A stretch of 64,000 bases of DNA, from the NCBI RefSeq assembly GCF_016862075.1, contig NZ_BOMG01000014.1:1-64000 (forward strand). The letters run 5' to 3'. Below are positions 43,962-52,728 of this stretch, piece by piece. A model generated the notes under the pieces. It was not told the DNA's origin and searched no databases. It saw nothing but the letters and a program-made list of their open reading frames with translations. The translations under genes and the position numbers were made by a program. The first letter of the stretch is position 1, and each line of letters starts with the position of its first letter. This DNA comes from Actinoplanes couchii. Lineage in GTDB: Bacteria; Actinomycetota; Actinomycetes; Mycobacteriales; Micromonosporaceae.

Positions 43962-44062
43962 GACGCCGAGCGTGCCGCGCGTCACCCGCCGTGACCAGCG
44001 CCAATTCGGCGAGAGTGGCTCGAGGTAGTTGATCGTCCCTTCCTCGGAGTAGCGTTCCTGCG

Positions 44063-45469
44063 GTGACAGAGGCGCCGAACGCGATCGACCTGCCCCGCAC
44101 CGTGGGCGAACTGCGAGCCAGCGGCCACGAGTTCCGCACCGTCAAGGAAGAACTGCGGGTCAACCTGCTCGCCCGGATGCGCTCCGGCGAGCCCCGATTC
44201 CCCGGCATCGTCGGTTACGACGACACCGTGCTGCCCGAGGTCGAGCGGGCCCTGCTCGCCGGCCACGACATGGTCCTGCTCGGCGAGCGCGGCCAGGGCA
44301 AGACCCGGCTGATCCGGGCCCTGGTGGGCCTGCTCGACGAGTGGACCCCCTACATCGCCGGGTCCGAGCTGCACGAACACCCGTACCAGCCGCTCACCCC
44401 GGCCTCCCGCCGCAAGGCCGCCGAGCACGGCGACGCCCTGCCGGTGGCCTGGCTGCACCGCTCCGAGCGGTACGGCGAGAAGCTGGCCACCCCGGACACC
44501 AGCGTCGGTGACCTGATCGGTGACGTCGACCCGATCAAGGTGGCCGAGGGCCGCGCCCTGGGCGACCCGGAGACCATCCACTTCGGCCTGGTGCCCCGCA
44601 CCAACCGCGGCATCTTCGCGGTCAACGAGCTGCCCGACCTGGCCGAGCGCATCCAGGTCTCGCTGCTCAATGTCCTCGAGGAGCGCGACATCCAGGTCCG
44701 CGGCTACCAGCTGCGGCTCCCGCTCGACCTGCTGCTGGTGGCGTCGGCCAACCCGGAGGACTACACCAACCGCGGCCGGATCATCACCCCGCTCAAGGAC
44801 CGCTTCGGCGCTGAGATCCGCACCCACTACCCGGTCGACCTGGAGCTGGAGACCGCCCTGATCCGGCAGGAGGCGGCCCTGGTCGCGGCGCTGCCGGACC
44901 ACCTGGTCGAGGTGCTCGCCCGGTACACCCGCGCGGTCCGCGAGTCGCCGTCGGTCGACGCGCGCTCCGGCGTGTCCGCCCGGTTCGCGATCGCCGCCGC
45001 CGAGACGGTCGCCGCGTCCGCGCTGCGCCGGTTCGGGCTGCGCGCCGAGAAGGAGGCGGTCGCCCGGATCTGCGACACCGTGTCGGTCACCTCGACACTG
45101 CGCGGCAAGGTCGAGTTCGAGAGCGGCGAGGAGGGGCGGGAGACCGAGATCCTCGGCCACCTGCTGCGGGTCGCCACCGCCGAGACGTTCCGGGCCCACC
45201 TGGCCGGTCTCGACCTGTCCGGGTTCACCGACCTGGTCGCCGAGGGCACCCTGATCGAGACCGGTGACCTGGTCGGCGCCGAGGAGCTGCTGGCCCAGAT
45301 CGGCACGGTGCCCGGCCTGTCCAAGGTCCTGGACCGGCTCGGGCTCGGCGACGCGCCGAGCCCCGGGCAGGCGGCCGCCGGTGTCGAGTTCGTCCTGGAG
45401 GGCCTGCACCTGACCCGCCGCCTGGCGAAGGAGCTGACCGACGACGGCCGCACCATCTACGGAAGCTGA
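44063..45469 (+). CDS. MoxR-type AAA ATPase
   Basis: A 468-residue AAA+ ATPase of the MoxR/magnesium-chelatase class, chaperone-like proteins that work with VWA proteins. Walker A is GERGQGKTRL, Walker B is IFAVNELPDL with sensor ASANPEDYTNRGRI. The region EHPYQPLTPASRRKAAEHGDAL is an insertion typical of this subclass. TAGCGT at 44050-44055 lies 7 nt before the GTG, indicating a leaderless mRNA. It is followed by the VWA gene, with a 17-codon frame filling the gap. Confidence 0.9.
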   Translation: MTEAPNAIDLPRTVGELRASGHEFRTVKEELRVNLLARMRSGEPRFPGIVGYDDTVLPEVERALLAGHDMVLLGERGQGKTRLIRALVGLLDEWTPYIAGSELHEHPYQPLTPASRRKAAEHGDALPVAWLHRSERYGEKLATPDTSVGDLIGDVDPIKVAEGRALGDPETIHFGLVPRTNRGIFAVNELPDLAERIQVSLLNVLEERDIQVRGYQLRLPLDLLLVASANPEDYTNRGRIITPLKDRFGAEIRTHYPVDLELETALIRQEAALVAALPDHLVEVLARYTRAVRESPSVDARSGVSARFAIAAAETVAASALRRFGLRAEKEAVARICDTVSVTSTLRGKVEFESGEEGRETEILGHLLRVATAETFRAHLAGLDLSGFTDLVAEGTLIETGDLVGAEELLAQIGTVPGLSKVLDRLGLGDAPSPGQAAAGVEFVLEGLHLTRRLAKELTDDGRTIYGS

Positions 45470-45472
45470 GCG

Positions 45473-45526
45473 ATGAGCCTGCCCACCAGCACCACCACCA
45501 TCCGCACCGGGCGGAGCGAGCCGTGA
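45473..45526 (+). CDS. Possible 17-codon linking ORF between MoxR and VWA genes
   Basis: An ATG at 45473 with GGAAG 7 nt upstream opens a frame of 17 codons (MSLPTSTTTIRTGRSEP). Its TGA overlaps the GTG start of the VWA gene (GTGA at 45523-45526). It would carry ribosomes from the MoxR stop to the VWA start. It may only be a coupling device, and coding for a functional peptide is unlikely. Confidence 0.3.
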   Translation: MSLPTSTTTIRTGRSEP

Positions 45527-47481
45527 GCGGGAACGTTTTTCGGTACGGCGCCTGGCGTGACGGGCCCGATCCGCTGGCGCCGCCGTACGACGTGCGGGCG
45601 GCCGTCGACGACATGGGGGAGCGGGTGCTGCGCGGCGACAGCCTGCGCGACGCGCTCCGCGACCTGATCCGGCGCGGCCCCCGGGACGGGCGCGGCCTCG
45701 ACGCGCTGCGCGACCGAGCCCGGCGGCTGCGGCGCGAGGCGCTGCGCCGGGGCAACCTGGACGGCGCGGTCACCCGGGCCCGGCAGATGCTGGACCAGGC
45801 CCTGGCCACCGAACGGGACGCCCTGGCCGCCCGGGACGACGACGGCGCCCGGTTCAACGAGACGGTGCTGGACAGCCTGCCCCGTTCGGTGTCCCAGGCC
45901 GTCTCCGAGCTGTCCGGTTACCAGTGGGCCTCGGACGAGGCCCGGCAGATCTACCAGCAGATCCTCGACGGGCTCCGGCAGGAGGTGGTCGAGCAGCGGT
46001 TCGCCGGCATGAAACAGGCGCTCCAGCAGGGCGACATGACCGACGTGTCGGCGATGCTCACCGACCTCAACGAGCTGCTCGGCAGACATGCCCGGGGCGA
46101 GGACACCGGTGACGCGTTCCGCGAGTTCATGGACCGGCACGGGCGGTTCTTCCCGGACGACCCGCGCACCGTCGACGAGCTGATCGACTCCCTCGCCCGC
46201 CAGGCCGCCGCCGCGGAACGGCTGATGCGGTCGCTCAGCCCGCAACAGCGCGCCGAGCTGCAGGGCCTGATGGACCAGGCGCTCGGCGACGGGCCGCTGC
46301 GCGGGCAGCTCAGCGAACTCACCGACAACCTGCGGTCGCTGCGCCCGAACCTGAACTGGGGCCGCGGCGAACGGATGCGCGGATCCGAGGACCTGGGGTA
46401 CGGCGACGCCGCCGAAGCCCTGGGCGAGATCGCCGACCTGGACGAGCTGATCGACCAGCTCGGCCAGGAGCACCCCGGCGCCACCCTGGACGACGTGGAC
46501 GTGGAGGCGGTCGAACGGCAGCTCGGCCGGTCCGCCGCCGACGACCTGCGCCGCCTGCGCGAACTCGAACGGGAACTGCGCCGGCAGGGCTGGGTGCAGC
46601 GGGACGCCGACGGGCTGACGCTGTCCCCGAAGGCGCTGCGCCGGCTCGGGCAGAGCGCCCTGTCCGCGATCTTCTCCGACGTCGCCGGGAAACGCGGCGG
46701 CCACGACATGCGCGACGCGGGCGCCGCCGGTGACCTGATCGGCTCGTCCCGGCGCTGGGAGTTCGGCGACGACCAGCCGATCGACGTGGTCCGCACGATC
46801 GGGAACGCGGTCCGCCGCCGGGCTGCCGGACGCACGGGCCCCCTGCCCGTACGGCTGGCTCCGGAGGATTTCGAGATCGCCGAGACCGAGCGGCGGGCCT
46901 CGGCGGCGGTGGCGCTGTGTGTGGACCTCTCCTACTCGATGTACGCCGACGGCCGCTGGGGCCCGATGAAACAGACCGCGCTGGCCCTGTCGCACCTGGT
47001 CGCCACCAAGTACCCGCAGGACGCCCTGCAGATCATCGGGTTCGGCCTGCACGCCCAGAACCTCAGCCAGGGCGAACTCGCCGCGATCGAGCCGACCATG
47101 GAGAAGGGCACCAACCTCCAGCACGCGCTGAAGCTGGCCGCCCGTCACCTGCGCCGGCATCCGGGCGCCGAACCGGTGGTGCTGGTGGTCACCGACGGTG
47201 AACCGACGGCGCACCTGGAGGAGGACGGCGAGGCGGTCTTCTGGTGGCCGCCGATGGCCGAGACGATCACCGCCACGGTGCACGAGGTGGACCTGCTGAC
47301 CCGGTACGGCGCCACCCTGAACGTGTTCATGCTGGGTGAGGATCCGGGGCTGCAACGGTTCGTCGGCGCGGTGGCGAAACGCAACGGCGGCCGGGTGTTC
47401 AGCCCGGACGCCGAGGAGCTGGGCCGCTACGTGATCGACGACTACATGCGGGCCAGACGGGGCCGACGGCGGGCCGCTTGA
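45523..47481 (+). CDS. VWA-domain protein, MoxR partner
   Basis: A 652-residue cytosolic protein. The first 440 residues are charged and helical, rich in Arg, Asp, Glu and Leu, with probable coiled coils (LRRLRELERELRRQGW). The C-terminal 200 residues form a von Willebrand A domain with a complete metal-ion-dependent adhesion site: CVDLSYSMYADG (DxSxS), a Thr in KGTNLQHAL and the later VTDGEPTAH. MoxR-VWA pairs act as chaperones for metal insertion or complex assembly. The GTG is preceded by GGAG and overlaps the tiny linking ORF. Confidence 0.88.
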   Translation: MSGNVFRYGAWRDGPDPLAPPYDVRAAVDDMGERVLRGDSLRDALRDLIRRGPRDGRGLDALRDRARRLRREALRRGNLDGAVTRARQMLDQALATERDALAARDDDGARFNETVLDSLPRSVSQAVSELSGYQWASDEARQIYQQILDGLRQEVVEQRFAGMKQALQQGDMTDVSAMLTDLNELLGRHARGEDTGDAFREFMDRHGRFFPDDPRTVDELIDSLARQAAAAERLMRSLSPQQRAELQGLMDQALGDGPLRGQLSELTDNLRSLRPNLNWGRGERMRGSEDLGYGDAAEALGEIADLDELIDQLGQEHPGATLDDVDVEAVERQLGRSAADDLRRLRELERELRRQGWVQRDADGLTLSPKALRRLGQSALSAIFSDVAGKRGGHDMRDAGAAGDLIGSSRRWEFGDDQPIDVVRTIGNAVRRRAAGRTGPLPVRLAPEDFEIAETERRASAAVALCVDLSYSMYADGRWGPMKQTALALSHLVATKYPQDALQIIGFGLHAQNLSQGELAAIEPTMEKGTNLQHALKLAARHLRRHPGAEPVVLVVTDGEPTAHLEEDGEAVFWWPPMAETITATVHEVDLLTRYGATLNVFMLGEDPGLQRFVGAVAKRNGGRVFSPDAEELGRYVIDDYMRARRGRRRAA

Positions 47482-47485
47482 CTCT

Positions 47486-47499
47486 GGAGGCTAGCCTCC
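47486..47499. repeat. 14-bp perfect palindrome
   Basis: GGAGGCTAGCCTCC lies 5 bp after the VWA stop. It could be a regulatory-protein site or a small terminator hairpin; no T-tract follows. Confidence 0.45.
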
Positions 47500-47560
47500 T
47501 AGGACGGACCAGGAAGTGTGGCCGGTGTGACTGCGCGTCGGGTGAACGGACGCGGCTGGT

Positions 47561-47566
47561 TATAGT
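47561..47566 (+). promoter_or_regulatory. Candidate -10 box for the pgsA-DUF881 operon
   Basis: TATAGT in the A/T-rich patch GGTTATAGTTG gives a leader of about 100 nt to the pgsA-like gene. No good -35 is seen at 17 bp. Confidence 0.45.
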
Positions 47567-47676
47567 TGCTCGGCGGGCGACCGGGACATAAGTACATCGA
47601 GGTCGTAGATACACAGGCACCCCGGTCCGCGTACGAGCCGGGCGGGGGCCTCGGCCGAGGGGGAGAGGAAGTCGCG

Positions 47677-48279
47677 ATGTCGCAGCAACCTGCGCCGTCC
47701 ATCGAATCCTCCAACCGGATCTGGACCCTGCCCAACGCGATCAGCTTCGTCCGCCTGCTCGGCGTCCCGCTCTTCCTCTGGCTGCTGCTCGGTGTCGAGC
47801 AGGACGTGGCAGCGGTGATCGTCCTGGCCATCGGCGGTTCGACCGACTGGGTGGACGGCTACATCGCCCGCCGGATGAATTCGGTCAGCCGCCTCGGTGA
47901 GCTGCTCGACCCGTTCGCCGACCGGCTCTACATCCTGGCCACCCTGATCGGGTTCACGGTGCGTGAGGTGGTGCCGCTCTGGCTCACCGGGGCGCTGCTG
48001 GCCCGCGAGGCGGTGCTCGGTGTGGTGCTGCTGGTGCTGCGGCGCCGCGGTTACGGCCCGCCGCCGGTGCACTACGTCGGCAAGACCGGCACGTTCCTGC
48101 TGCTCGCCTCGTTCCCGATCATCCTGCTCTCGCAGGCGGTGCCGGGGGTGTCCTGGTGGGCGGTGCCGGTCGGCTGGGGGCTGTCCTGGTGGGCGCTCGG
48201 GCTGTACTGGTGCGCCTGCCTGCTCTACATCGTCCAGGCGTACCGGGTGATCCGGGCCGACCGCGAGGAATCGTCGTGA
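47677..48279 (+). CDS. CDP-alcohol phosphatidyltransferase (PgsA-like)
   Basis: A 200-residue integral membrane enzyme joining a CDP-activated lipid to an alcohol. The complete family motif is present: DWVDGYIARR followed by GELLDPFADR, that is D-x2-DG-x2-AR-x8-G-x3-D-x3-D. About five or six hydrophobic helices follow. In M. tuberculosis the gene at this position is pgsA2 (Rv1822). The product may be phosphatidylglycerophosphate or cardiolipin; this is not decided by sequence. GAGAGG precedes the ATG. It overlaps the DUF881 gene by 4 nt. Confidence 0.92.
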   Translation: MSQQPAPSIESSNRIWTLPNAISFVRLLGVPLFLWLLLGVEQDVAAVIVLAIGGSTDWVDGYIARRMNSVSRLGELLDPFADRLYILATLIGFTVREVVPLWLTGALLAREAVLGVVLLVLRRRGYGPPPVHYVGKTGTFLLLASFPIILLSQAVPGVSWWAVPVGWGLSWWALGLYWCACLLYIVQAYRVIRADREESS

Positions 48280-49238
48280 CCGACCCCGCGGGATCGGCCG
48301 TCGACCGGCTCGCCGCCGTCGGCAGCGCGACCGAGGGGCCACCGGACCCGGACGGCAAGACCAAGGGCAAGCGGACGTACGGACCGGACTTCCTGACCGC
48401 GCTCTTCCAGGACCCGCTCGACCCCGGGTACGCGGACGCCGCGGCCCGCCGGGCGGCCGAGGGCCCACGGTCCGGCGCACGCCGCTGGTCCGCCCGGACC
48501 GCCGCCGCGCTGACGTTGTCGGTGATCGGGTTCCTGCTGGTCGTCGCCTACCAGAAGACCGTCGACGAGGAGCCGGCGCGGACCCAGGCGCGGGACACCC
48601 TGATCGGCCAGATACAGAATCGCCGGTCCGAGACCGAGCGCCTGCAGAAGAAGGCCGACGACCTGGGCGGCGAGGTCGCGGCGCTGCGGGAGAGCGAGCT
48701 GGGCGGCGCCGCGGTGGCCCAGCTGCGTGACCTGGAGGCGATCACCGGGGTGGCGAGGGTGCGCGGCTCCGGCGCCCGGATCACCCTCGTCGACGGTCCC
48801 ACCTCGGTGAACGCGGTGACCGGCGAGCGGCGGACCGAGGCGCAGGTCAAGGACACCGACCTGCAGCTGGCGGCGAACGCGCTGTGGGAGTCCGGGGCCG
48901 AGGCCGTCACGATCAACGGCCAGCGGCTGACCGCGACGTCACGGATCCGGCAGGCCGGCGAGGCGATCCTGGTCGACATCCGGCCGGTGGCGTCGCCGTA
49001 CCAGATCGTCGCGATCGGGCCCGGTGACCTGGCGGACGACTTCCGTAAGGGGTACGCCGGGCAGTTCTTCGAGCTGCTGTCGTCCCGGTTCGGGATCTCG
49101 TTCGAGGCGGCCAAGGCCAAGGACGTGACCCTGGAGGCGGCGACCGACCTGAAACTGCGGTCCGCCGAGCCGAGTGTGGAGCCATCGGCCGCCGGTTCGG
49201 GTGGGCCGGAACCCTCTGTGACGGAAGGCGGCCGATGA
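48276..49238 (+). CDS. DUF881 membrane protein (first copy)
   Basis: A 320-residue protein with an N-terminal cytoplasmic part, one membrane helix (AAALTLSVIGFLLVVAYQ) and an extracellular DUF881 domain that begins with a coiled coil (RDTLIGQIQNRRSETERLQK) and contains GSGARITLVDGP and ANALWESGAEAVTINGQRLT. Synteny equals Rv1823. DUF881 proteins occur near cell-division genes in actinobacteria, but the function is not defined. The GTG overlaps the pgsA stop and the small-protein gene overlaps its stop. Confidence 0.9.
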   Translation: MTDPAGSAVDRLAAVGSATEGPPDPDGKTKGKRTYGPDFLTALFQDPLDPGYADAAARRAAEGPRSGARRWSARTAAALTLSVIGFLLVVAYQKTVDEEPARTQARDTLIGQIQNRRSETERLQKKADDLGGEVAALRESELGGAAVAQLRDLEAITGVARVRGSGARITLVDGPTSVNAVTGERRTEAQVKDTDLQLAANALWESGAEAVTINGQRLTATSRIRQAGEAILVDIRPVASPYQIVAIGPGDLADDFRKGYAGQFFELLSSRFGISFEAAKAKDVTLEAATDLKLRSAEPSVEPSAAGSGGPEPSVTEGGR

Positions 49239-49567
49239 TCGCCGTACTCGCCCTGCTCGCCGGTGTCCTGCTGGGCATCGTGTTCGAACCGGCCGTGCCG
49301 CCCGAGCTGGTGCCGTACCTGCCGATCGCGGTGGTGGCGGCGCTGGACGCGGTGTTCGGCGGAGTTCGGGCCAAGCTGGACGGGATCTTCGACGACAAGC
49401 AGTTCGTGGTGTCGTTCATCTCGAACGTGCTGGTGTCCGCCCTGATCGTGTACGTGGGGGACCAGCTCGGCGTGGGCGGTCAGCTGTCCACGGGTGTCGT
49501 CGTCGTGCTCGGGGTGCGGATCTTCGGTAATGTCGCGGCCATTCGACGTCACCTCTTCAGGGCGTAG
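49235..49567 (+). CDS. Small basic protein family (DUF1290) membrane protein
   Basis: A 110-residue membrane protein with about three helices (IAVLALLAGVLLGIVF, VPYLPIAVVAALDAVFGG, VVSFISNVLVSALIVYVG). The segment FGGVRAKLDGIFDDKQFV is the hallmark of the small basic protein family between the two DUF881 genes (Rv1824 position). The ATG overlaps the upstream stop by 4 nt. Its function is unknown; it may form a complex with the DUF881 proteins. Confidence 0.92.
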   Translation: MIAVLALLAGVLLGIVFEPAVPPELVPYLPIAVVAALDAVFGGVRAKLDGIFDDKQFVVSFISNVLVSALIVYVGDQLGVGGQLSTGVVVVLGVRIFGNVAAIRRHLFRA

Positions 49568-49574
49568 GTAACCG

Positions 49575-50762
49575 ATGACTGACGACGAGGAGCCGACGGC
49601 CGCGCTCCATGGCGGCACGGGTGAGCACCGGGTGCCCCCGAAGCCCCCGGTGCACCCCGGCACGGGCGAGCACCGGGTCGTGCCGGTGATCAGCAGCACG
49701 GGTGAGCACCGGGTGGTCCCTTCCGTGGGCGGTACCGGCGAGCACCGGGTCGTTCCCTCCGTGGGTGGTACCGGCGAGCACCGGGTCGTTCCTCACCTGA
49801 GCGGTACCGGGGAGCACCGGGTGGTCCCGCCGGTGAGTGGCACCGGCGAGCACCGGATCGTGGCGCGGGACGACGAGCCGGCTCTGCCGCTGGCGGGCGC
49901 TTTCCCCGGCGTACCGGCAAGCGGTGGTATTGATCTTGATCCTCCGAAGGACCCGCTGACGGCTGCGCCGGACGACGGGCCGCGGGCCACTCCGGTGGTG
50001 GAGGAGACGAACAGCACGTCACCCGATCCGTCGATTTCCGCCGCCCCCGGCAAAGGTGATCTTGATCGCCCGGCCCGGCGGCGGCCGGCTCCGGCGGGCA
50101 CCCTGATCTGGGTGCTGCTGGCGCTGCTCGGGTTCACCCTGGTGGTGCAGCTGCGCAGCAACGACGCCGACGACGGGCTGTCCGCGGCGCGGCAGGAGGA
50201 CCTGGTCCGGATCCTCAGTGATCTGGAGGCACAGGACAGTCGTCTGCTGGCCGAGATCCAGGGCCTGGAGCAGAGCAAACAGCAGCTCACGTCGGGTGTG
50301 GCCGGTCGCGAGGCGGCGCGCGCCGAGGCGGAGAAGCGCAGTCAGGAACTGGGCCTGCTGGCGGGTACGGTTCCGGGGCGGGGCCCCGGTCTGGACATCA
50401 CCCTGACCGATGTCCGCGCCTCGGACGTGCTGAACGCGGTGCAGGAGCTGCGCGGCGCCGGCGGCGAGGTGATGCAGTTGAACGGAGCGAACGGCGGCGC
50501 GGTGCGGGTGGTCGCGTCGAGTTTCTTCGTGGATGCTTCGGGCGGCGGCATCATCGCCGACGGGGACCAGCTGACCGGTCCGTTCCACCTCCTGGTGATC
50601 GGGCCGTCCGGAACGATGAGTACGGCGCTGCAGATCCCGGGCGGGGTGGTGGCGTCGGCGAAGAACGACGGCGGTAGCGTGACCATGGACTCGCGTTCCA
50701 TGGTCGAAGTGTCCGTGGTCCGCAAGGCAGCGGCCTTGCGATACGCGCGTCCGGTTTCGTGA
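49575..50762 (+). CDS. DUF881 protein (second copy) with TGEHRV repeats
   Basis: A 395-residue protein. The N terminus (about residues 13-100) carries seven copies of GTGEHRVVP-type repeats separated by 5-10 residues, then an acidic/Pro linker, one membrane helix (LIWVLLALLGFTLVVQL), a coiled coil and an extracellular DUF881 domain (GRGPGLDITLTDVRASDV, VMQLNGANGGAVRVVASSFF). The repeats lie on the cytoplasmic side. It occupies the Rv1825 position. The gene follows the small protein by 7 nt and is followed by gcvH. Confidence 0.9.
   Translation: MTDDEEPTAALHGGTGEHRVPPKPPVHPGTGEHRVVPVISSTGEHRVVPSVGGTGEHRVVPSVGGTGEHRVVPHLSGTGEHRVVPPVSGTGEHRIVARDDEPALPLAGAFPGVPASGGIDLDPPKDPLTAAPDDGPRATPVVEETNSTSPDPSISAAPGKGDLDRPARRRPAPAGTLIWVLLALLGFTLVVQLRSNDADDGLSAARQEDLVRILSDLEAQDSRLLAEIQGLEQSKQQLTSGVAGREAARAEAEKRSQELGLLAGTVPGRGPGLDITLTDVRASDVLNAVQELRGAGGEVMQLNGANGGAVRVVASSFFVDASGGGIIADGDQLTGPFHLLVIGPSGTMSTALQIPGGVVASAKNDGGSVTMDSRSMVEVSVVRKAAALRYARPVS
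49618..49862 (+). repeat. Coding repeat array, seven TGEHRV units
   Basis: Each unit is built on CACGGGTGAGCACCGGGT-like DNA, coding (G)TGEHRVVP. Spacing between units is variable (SVG, HLS, PVS, VIS). The DNA copies are similar enough for recombination to change the number. Confidence 0.85.
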
Positions 50763-50777
50763 TTAACGGAGGAAGCG

Positions 50778-51158
50778 TTGATTCCTGAGGATCTGCGGTA
50801 TACCGCGGAGCACGAGTGGGTCGCCGGTGACGGCAGCGGGCCCGTGCGGGTGGGCATCACCCATTTCGCACAGGACGCTCTGGGCGACATCGTCTACGTG
50901 CAGCTGCCCGACGAGGGCACGGTGGTGCAGGCGGGGGACTCGCTCGGCGAGATCGAGTCGACCAAGAGCGTCTCGGAGATCTACGCGCCGATCGCCGGCA
51001 CGGTGGTGGCGAAGAACGCCACGCTCACCGACGAGCCGGAGATCATCAACGGCGAGCCGTACGCGGCGGGCTGGCTGGTCGAGATCGCGCCGGAGGATCC
51101 GGCTTCGGTTGCGGCTCTGCTTGACGCGGCGGCGTATCGTGCGCTCACCGAAAGCTGA
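50778..51158 (+). CDS. gcvH: Glycine cleavage system H protein
   Basis: A 126-residue lipoyl-carrier protein that shuttles the aminomethyl group in glycine breakdown. The lipoylated Lys is K63 in GEIESTKSVSEIYAP. EHEWV and GITHFAQDALGDIVYV are typical. TTG start with ACGGAGGA upstream. gcvT and gcvP are not in the window, as in M. tuberculosis, where gcvH (Rv1826) also lies before garA. Confidence 0.97.
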   Translation: MIPEDLRYTAEHEWVAGDGSGPVRVGITHFAQDALGDIVYVQLPDEGTVVQAGDSLGEIESTKSVSEIYAPIAGTVVAKNATLTDEPEIINGEPYAAGWLVEIAPEDPASVAALLDAAAYRALTES

Positions 51159-51223
51159 TCACACCGACAGCTGACGCGGCGGGGCATTTTCATACCCGTC
51201 CATTCGTTCTCCCGCGAGTCCGG

Positions 51224-51253
51224 TTGCTCTGCGATATTGGCGCTGACTAGGCT
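51224..51253 (+). promoter_or_regulatory. Candidate housekeeping promoter before garA
   Basis: TTGCTC (51224-51229), an 18-bp spacer and TAGGCT (51248-51253) resemble the HrdB/SigA consensus. It would give a leader of about 125 nt for the garA-ftsR genes. Confidence 0.5.
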
Positions 51254-51384
51254 CGCGGAGCACACGAAGAACTGTTATTCCTTTGAAACCGATAGTCGTG
51301 CGTCGGGCCGCAATGGCCTCGGCGGGGCTGCAACGTCGCCGCCCACGCCGGGAGGCGACGACCAACTGATCCGTGAGGTGGTCC

Positions 51385-51834
51385 ATGACGCGCCCAGACG
51401 ACGAGTTCCCCCCGCTCGACGTCACGTCCACGCTGAACCTTGGCGCCCTTGACGAGGTGCTGGAGGGACCCGAGACGGACGTGGTTCCGAGCCGGATGGC
51501 CGGCTCGCTCCCCCCGGGGATGGCTCTGCTCGTGGTGCGCCGCGGCCCCAACGCGGGTGCCCGGTTCCTCCTCGATCACGACGTGACGACCAGCGGCCGT
51601 CACCCGGACAGTGACATCTTCCTCGACGACGTGACGGTGTCGCGCCGCCACGCCGAGTTCCACCGGGACAGTGGCTTCTTCACCGTCCGCGACGTCGGCT
51701 CGCTCAACGGTACGTATGTGAACCGCGAAAGGGTTGAAGCCGCGACCCTCAGCAATGGCGACGAGGTCCAGATCGGCAAGTTCCGTCTGGTGTTCATCGC
51801 CGGTCCGCGGCCGGAGGGCGAGGGCCGGGCGTGA
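51385..51834 (+). CDS. garA: FHA-domain regulator (GarA/OdhI type)
   Basis: A 149-residue protein with a C-terminal FHA domain (residues about 65-140): SGRHPDSDIFLDDVTVSRRHAEF and DVGSLNGTYVNRERV carry the phosphothreonine-binding residues. The N terminus holds VTSTLNLG, in the place of the ETT phosphorylation motif of GarA. GarA/OdhI bind 2-oxoglutarate dehydrogenase and glutamate dehydrogenase and control the flux from the TCA cycle to glutamate, switched by Ser/Thr kinases. The ATG at 51385 follows GTGAGGTGG. It overlaps the MerR gene by 4 nt. Confidence 0.9.
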   Translation: MTRPDDEFPPLDVTSTLNLGALDEVLEGPETDVVPSRMAGSLPPGMALLVVRRGPNAGARFLLDHDVTTSGRHPDSDIFLDDVTVSRRHAEFHRDSGFFTVRDVGSLNGTYVNRERVEAATLSNGDEVQIGKFRLVFIAGPRPEGEGRA

Positions 51835-52571
51835 CGGCGTCGGGGGCGGCAGCGCGTGACCCGGGGGCTTCGCGTCCTCAGGACGGGCGTGAGGGTGCGC
51901 TGATGAGCATCGGGGAGGTGCTGGCCCATCTGCGCACCGAGTTCCCCGACACCACGATCTCCAAATTGCGGTTCCTGGAGGCGGAGGGTCTTGTCGACCC
52001 GCAACGCACCGCCTCCGGGTACCGGAAGTACTCGTGGAACGACGTGGCCCGGCTGCGTTTCGTGCTGACCGCGCAGCGGGATCAGTACCTCCCCTTGCGG
52101 GTGATCCGGGAGCAGCTGGACCGGATGGAGAAGGAGCCGCCGGCTCCGCAGCGGCCGACCCTGGTCGCGGTGGGCACCCAGCAGCCCCGGGATCTGTCCG
52201 ACAGCCGGATCCCGAAAGCGGATCTGCTGGAGCGGACCGGGGTCGACGAGGCGGTGCTCGCCGAGCTGGAGCAGACCGGTCTGGTCGTGGCCCGCCCTCC
52301 GGGGTGGTACGACGCGGATCAGGTGATCATCGTGGAAGCGGTGGTGGGCCTGACCCGGTTCGGGCTGGAGGTGCGGCACCTGCGTGCCTTCCGCAACGCC
52401 GCGGACCGTGAGGTGGGGCTGTTCACACAGTTGCTGGCCCCGCTGGCGCGTCAGCACGACCCGGCGGCCCGGGCGCGGGCGGCCGACACCGCCCGTGAGC
52501 TGCAGGCGCTCTCTCAGCGTCTGCACGCGGCTCTGGTGCGCTCGGGGCTCCGGGGCGAGTTGGGCCGCTGA
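51831..52571 (+). CDS. MerR-family regulator (FtsR/Rv1828 type)
   Basis: A 246-residue regulator. A short variable N terminus is followed by the MerR helix-turn-helix (SIGEVLAHLRTEFPDTTISKLRFLEAEGLV and SGYRKYSWNDVARLRFVLTAQR, split). The C-terminal part (about 110-240) is a helical dimerisation/effector domain with RVDEAVLAELEQTGLV-like helices. In Corynebacterium the homologue FtsR activates ftsZ, and in M. tuberculosis it is Rv1828. The GTG overlaps the garA stop, suggesting co-expression with garA. Confidence 0.9.
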   Translation: MTASGAAARDPGASRPQDGREGALMSIGEVLAHLRTEFPDTTISKLRFLEAEGLVDPQRTASGYRKYSWNDVARLRFVLTAQRDQYLPLRVIREQLDRMEKEPPAPQRPTLVAVGTQQPRDLSDSRIPKADLLERTGVDEAVLAELEQTGLVVARPPGWYDADQVIIVEAVVGLTRFGLEVRHLRAFRNAADREVGLFTQLLAPLARQHDPAARARAADTARELQALSQRLHAALVRSGLRGELGR

Positions 52572-52671
52572 ACCCGTCGCCGCACGGATCGGGCACCTCT
52601 GGTGTGCGTGTACCGTGCAGGTACGGGCGGCTTTGTCAAAACGGTCGTTCCCGCGTGAAAAGGTACGGCTC

Positions 52672-52719
52672 GAAAAACTGACGGCACGGAAAACTGACGA
52701 CACGAAACGGACGACACGG
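52672..52719. repeat. Three 14-17 bp direct repeats before the DUF151 gene
   Basis: GAAAACTGACGACACG-type units lie at 52672-52688, 52689-52704 and 52705-52718, just before the GGAGG ribosome binding site. They may be binding sites or an unstable duplication. Confidence 0.6.
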
Positions 52720-52728
52720 AGGCGGGCG

